6,154 nt of DNA from assembly GCA_043764135.1 (NCBI GenBank), contig JAYUKV010000003.1, positions 1 to 6,154 on the forward strand, read 5' to 3'. The stretch is from JAYUKV01 sp043764135 (GTDB lineage: Bacteria; Patescibacteriota; JACMRA01). The position numbers and the translations under genes are program-made. Positions 4,806-6,154 of this stretch are shown here, in pieces; the stretch's first letter is position 1, and each line of letters starts with the position of its first letter. The notes under the pieces were generated by a model. The model made no database searches. It was not told the origin of the DNA and was given only the letters and a program-made list of their open reading frames with translations.

Positions 4806-5945
4806 ATGGAATTTTTTGAAATAAAACATAAATCTTCGAACACAAAGGCTCGTACTGGAGTTTTGAACTTTGACAGAGGTCAGGTTAAAACGCCTGTATT
4901 TATGCCTATTGGTACTGTCGGAAGTGTGAAAGGTTTAACAATGTCAGAGCTAGAAAAACTAGGTGCTGGTATAATCCTTGGTAATACATATCATTTATGG
5001 CTAAAACCAGATATGGAAATTATGAAAGAGTTTGGTGGTTTGCATAATTTTAACACATGGAAAGGTCCAATTCTAACAGATAGCGGAGGGTTCCAAGCTT
5101 TTTCATTGAGTAAAATTAGAAAGTTTACAGAAGAGGGTGTAAAGTTTAGAGTTCCGTCGAGTGGAGAGAAAAGATTTTTATCACCAGAGATAAGTATGCA
5201 AATTCAAACAACACTTGGTTCAGATATAGCTCTAGTATTAGATGAATGTCTCCCAGCTGAAGTGACATACAAACAAGCTAAATTAGCATTGTTTAGAACC
5301 CACAGATGGGCTATAAGGTCAAAAGCTGAATTTGATAAACTACAATCAACAGATGAAAGCCATAAAAGAAGATTGTTTGGTATTCCTCAGGGAGCTCAAT
5401 TTGAGGACTTAAGAGAACTATCAGCAAAGATGACAAAAGAGATAGGATTTGATGGTTATTCGATAGGAGGTGTTGCTAATGGTGGTGAACCTGAAGAGAT
5501 GATGTATAGACAGGTGGATGTTCAAACATCGATATTAGAAGAAAATAAACCTAAACATTTACTTGGCGTTGGAACACCTATTGATATAGTTAATATGGTA
5601 AGTTGTGGTATTGATATGTTTGATTGTGTATATCCAACAAGAAATGCAAGACACGGATCTATTTTTATTAAACATAGCGATACAGAATATAGCGCAGTTC
5701 AAATATCAGGTCAAAAATATTTTTATGATAAAACTCCAATAAATGCCAATTCTAAATTCGAAGAACTAAGAACCTATTCAAAAGGTTACCTATGTCATTT
5801 ATTTAGAGCTAAAGAATTGTTGGCGTATAGACTTGCTACCCTTAACAACTTAGAATATTATATCGATCTTATGGCAACAATTCATACTTACATAGAGGAG
5901 GATAAATACGAAGAGTTTAAAAACAATTTTAAAAGGATTTTATAA
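4806..5945 (+). CDS. tgt: tRNA-guanine transglycosylase (queuine/preQ1 tRNA-ribosyltransferase), zinc-site variant
   Basis: TGT swaps guanine-34 of GUN-anticodon tRNAs for preQ1 or queuine in the queuosine pathway. This full-length 379-aa TIM-barrel protein keeps the catalytic residues: D92 in LTDSGGFQ, D146-E-C148 for base recognition, Q195-G196, nucleophile D273 in MFDCVYPTR, and tRNA-contacting R279 and R282. Two features are odd. The zinc motif CxCxxC is absent: the matching positions are S316, F318 and L321, while H331 remains in YLCHLF and the flanking alignment is continuous, so no frameshift is involved. The base-binding loop, usually GGLAVGE, reads GGVANGGE (221-228) with one extra residue. 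The protein may be a divergent TGT with changed base choice. No queuosine synthesis genes are in the window, so salvage is plausible. The gene forms its own unit, and its start has no spaced SD. Confidence 0.93.
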   Translation: MEFFEIKHKSSNTKARTGVLNFDRGQVKTPVFMPIGTVGSVKGLTMSELEKLGAGIILGNTYHLWLKPDMEIMKEFGGLHNFNTWKGPILTDSGGFQAFSLSKIRKFTEEGVKFRVPSSGEKRFLSPEISMQIQTTLGSDIALVLDECLPAEVTYKQAKLALFRTHRWAIRSKAEFDKLQSTDESHKRRLFGIPQGAQFEDLRELSAKMTKEIGFDGYSIGGVANGGEPEEMMYRQVDVQTSILEENKPKHLLGVGTPIDIVNMVSCGIDMFDCVYPTRNARHGSIFIKHSDTEYSAVQISGQKYFYDKTPINANSKFEELRTYSKGYLCHLFRAKELLAYRLATLNNLEYYIDLMATIHTYIEEDKYEEFKNNFKRIL

Positions 5946-5950
5946 GAATC

Positions 5951-5999
5951 GCTTTCATTGAATTCCTAAATTTTTAATAAAATATTAGAATTTCAAAGC
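5951..5999 (+). terminator. Imperfect long hairpin just after tgt
   Basis: GCTTT (5951-5955) pairs with AAAGC (5995-5999). Inside it, GAATTCCTAA (5960-5969) pairs with TTAGAATTTC (5985-5994) in eight of ten positions, leaving a 4-nt bulge on one side and an A/T loop. It starts five bases after the tgt stop. No T-run follows, so it may protect the mRNA 3' end rather than terminate transcription. Confidence 0.35.
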
Positions 6000-6014
6000 T
6001 AATCCATAACTTAG

Positions 6015-6041
6015 AAATATAAATAAATTTTTTATATTTTT
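6015..6041 (+). terminator. A/T-only hairpin with T-run, weak terminator candidate
   Basis: AAATATAAA (6015-6023) and TTTATATTT (6031-6039) are exact complements around a 7-nt loop, and the right arm runs into a short T-tract. With no G-C pair the stem is weak, and this composition makes such matches likely by chance. Confidence 0.25.
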
Positions 6042-6093
6042 GTGTAGTTTTAGTTGGGTTTAGCTATAAATAAAGCAGGGTACTAGACCAGAA

Positions 6094-6125
6094 CTGTCCC
6101 GCTAAACACGGGACAGCTTTCTTTT
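6094..6125 (+). terminator. Strong Rho-independent terminator
   Basis: CTGTCCCG (6094-6101) and CGGGACAG (6109-6116) form an 8-bp G/C-rich stem around CTAAACA. TTTCTTTT follows at 6118-6125. It is the most G/C-rich stretch in an otherwise A/T-rich tail. The + strand has the T-tract, so it ends transcription coming from tgt or from a short RNA starting upstream; TATAAA at 6065-6070 is a possible -10. Upstream sequence can pair with the stem and loop in other ways. Confidence 0.8.
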
Positions 6126-6130
6126 ACACA

Positions 6131-6154
6131 ATTAACCACCTTTAGGTGGTTAAT
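6131..6154. terminator. Perfect 10-bp hairpin at the window edge
   Basis: ATTAACCACC (6131-6140) and GGTGGTTAAT (6145-6154) are exact reverse complements around TTTA. The window ends on the last paired base, so the stem may be longer and any T-tail is unseen. It lies six bases beyond the T-tail of the stronger terminator. It could be a second terminator in tandem or the end of a convergent gene beyond the window. Confidence 0.5.

Noticed and set aside
4632..4829. Open frame of 65 codons on the - strand between the 193-aa gene and tgt
   Set aside because: It runs across a terminator, the tgt promoter and parts of two confident genes, and has no start signal.
6058..6125. T-box or preQ1 riboswitch
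   Set aside because: AGGGTACTAGACC only loosely recalls the T-box core and lacks the UGGN bulge. No preQ1 aptamer consensus was seen, and the region lies after tgt and not before it.
1..6154. CRISPR array, tRNA or rRNA gene, insertion sequence
   Set aside because: I saw no regularly spaced repeats, no tRNA or rRNA signature, and no transposase or terminal inverted repeats.

Overview
The window is strongly AT-rich and carries nine confident genes, packed tightly and read with the standard code. Conserved glycines are all GGN codons and no gene needs a TGA read-through, so code 25 is not in use. Very short core proteins (SecG of 73 aa, RuvX of 126 aa), several unfamiliar small proteins and gene starts without Shine-Dalgarno (SD) sites suggest a reduced-genome bacterium. 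Candidate Phyla Radiation / Patescibacteria is my best guess. It is inferred from style, not from a marker gene.

Layout. 1-237: a perfect hairpin and AT-rich non-coding DNA. 238-2157: an accessory-looking block of two tail-to-tail gene pairs. The first pair is a two-helix membrane protein (+) overlapping a 108-aa protein (-). The second is a 124-aa protein (+) abutting a Nudix hydrolase (-). Between the pairs lies a divergent promoter region with a palindrome. 2275-3490 (-): a conserved run ppa, secG, ruvX, transcribed in that order. 3491-3595: a divergent control region with a long dyad. 3596-4072 (+): a three-helix membrane protein ending in a terminator. 4156-4737 (+): an unrecognised helical protein, the only gene here with a clear SD site. 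4806-5945 (+): a tRNA-guanine transglycosylase (tgt). 5946-6154: no gene, but several hairpins, including a strong terminator whose strands can pair in other ways.

How the genes fit together. The recognised genes are housekeeping: pyrophosphate removal, the Sec translocon, Holliday-junction resolution or rRNA processing, wobble-base exchange in tRNA and nucleotide clean-up. They share no single pathway.

The most notable points are changes at positions normally conserved in core enzymes. TGT has lost all three zinc-binding cysteines and has a one-residue insertion in its base-binding loop. RuvX has Asn in place of the third catalytic Asp. The pyrophosphatase has Cys where an active-site Lys is expected. 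In addition, most genes have no SD, and two have a -10-like hexamer exactly 6 nt before the ATG, as expected for leaderless mRNAs. I did not find a convincing new multi-gene system. The 238-2157 block and the 3' RNA-like region are the best places to look.
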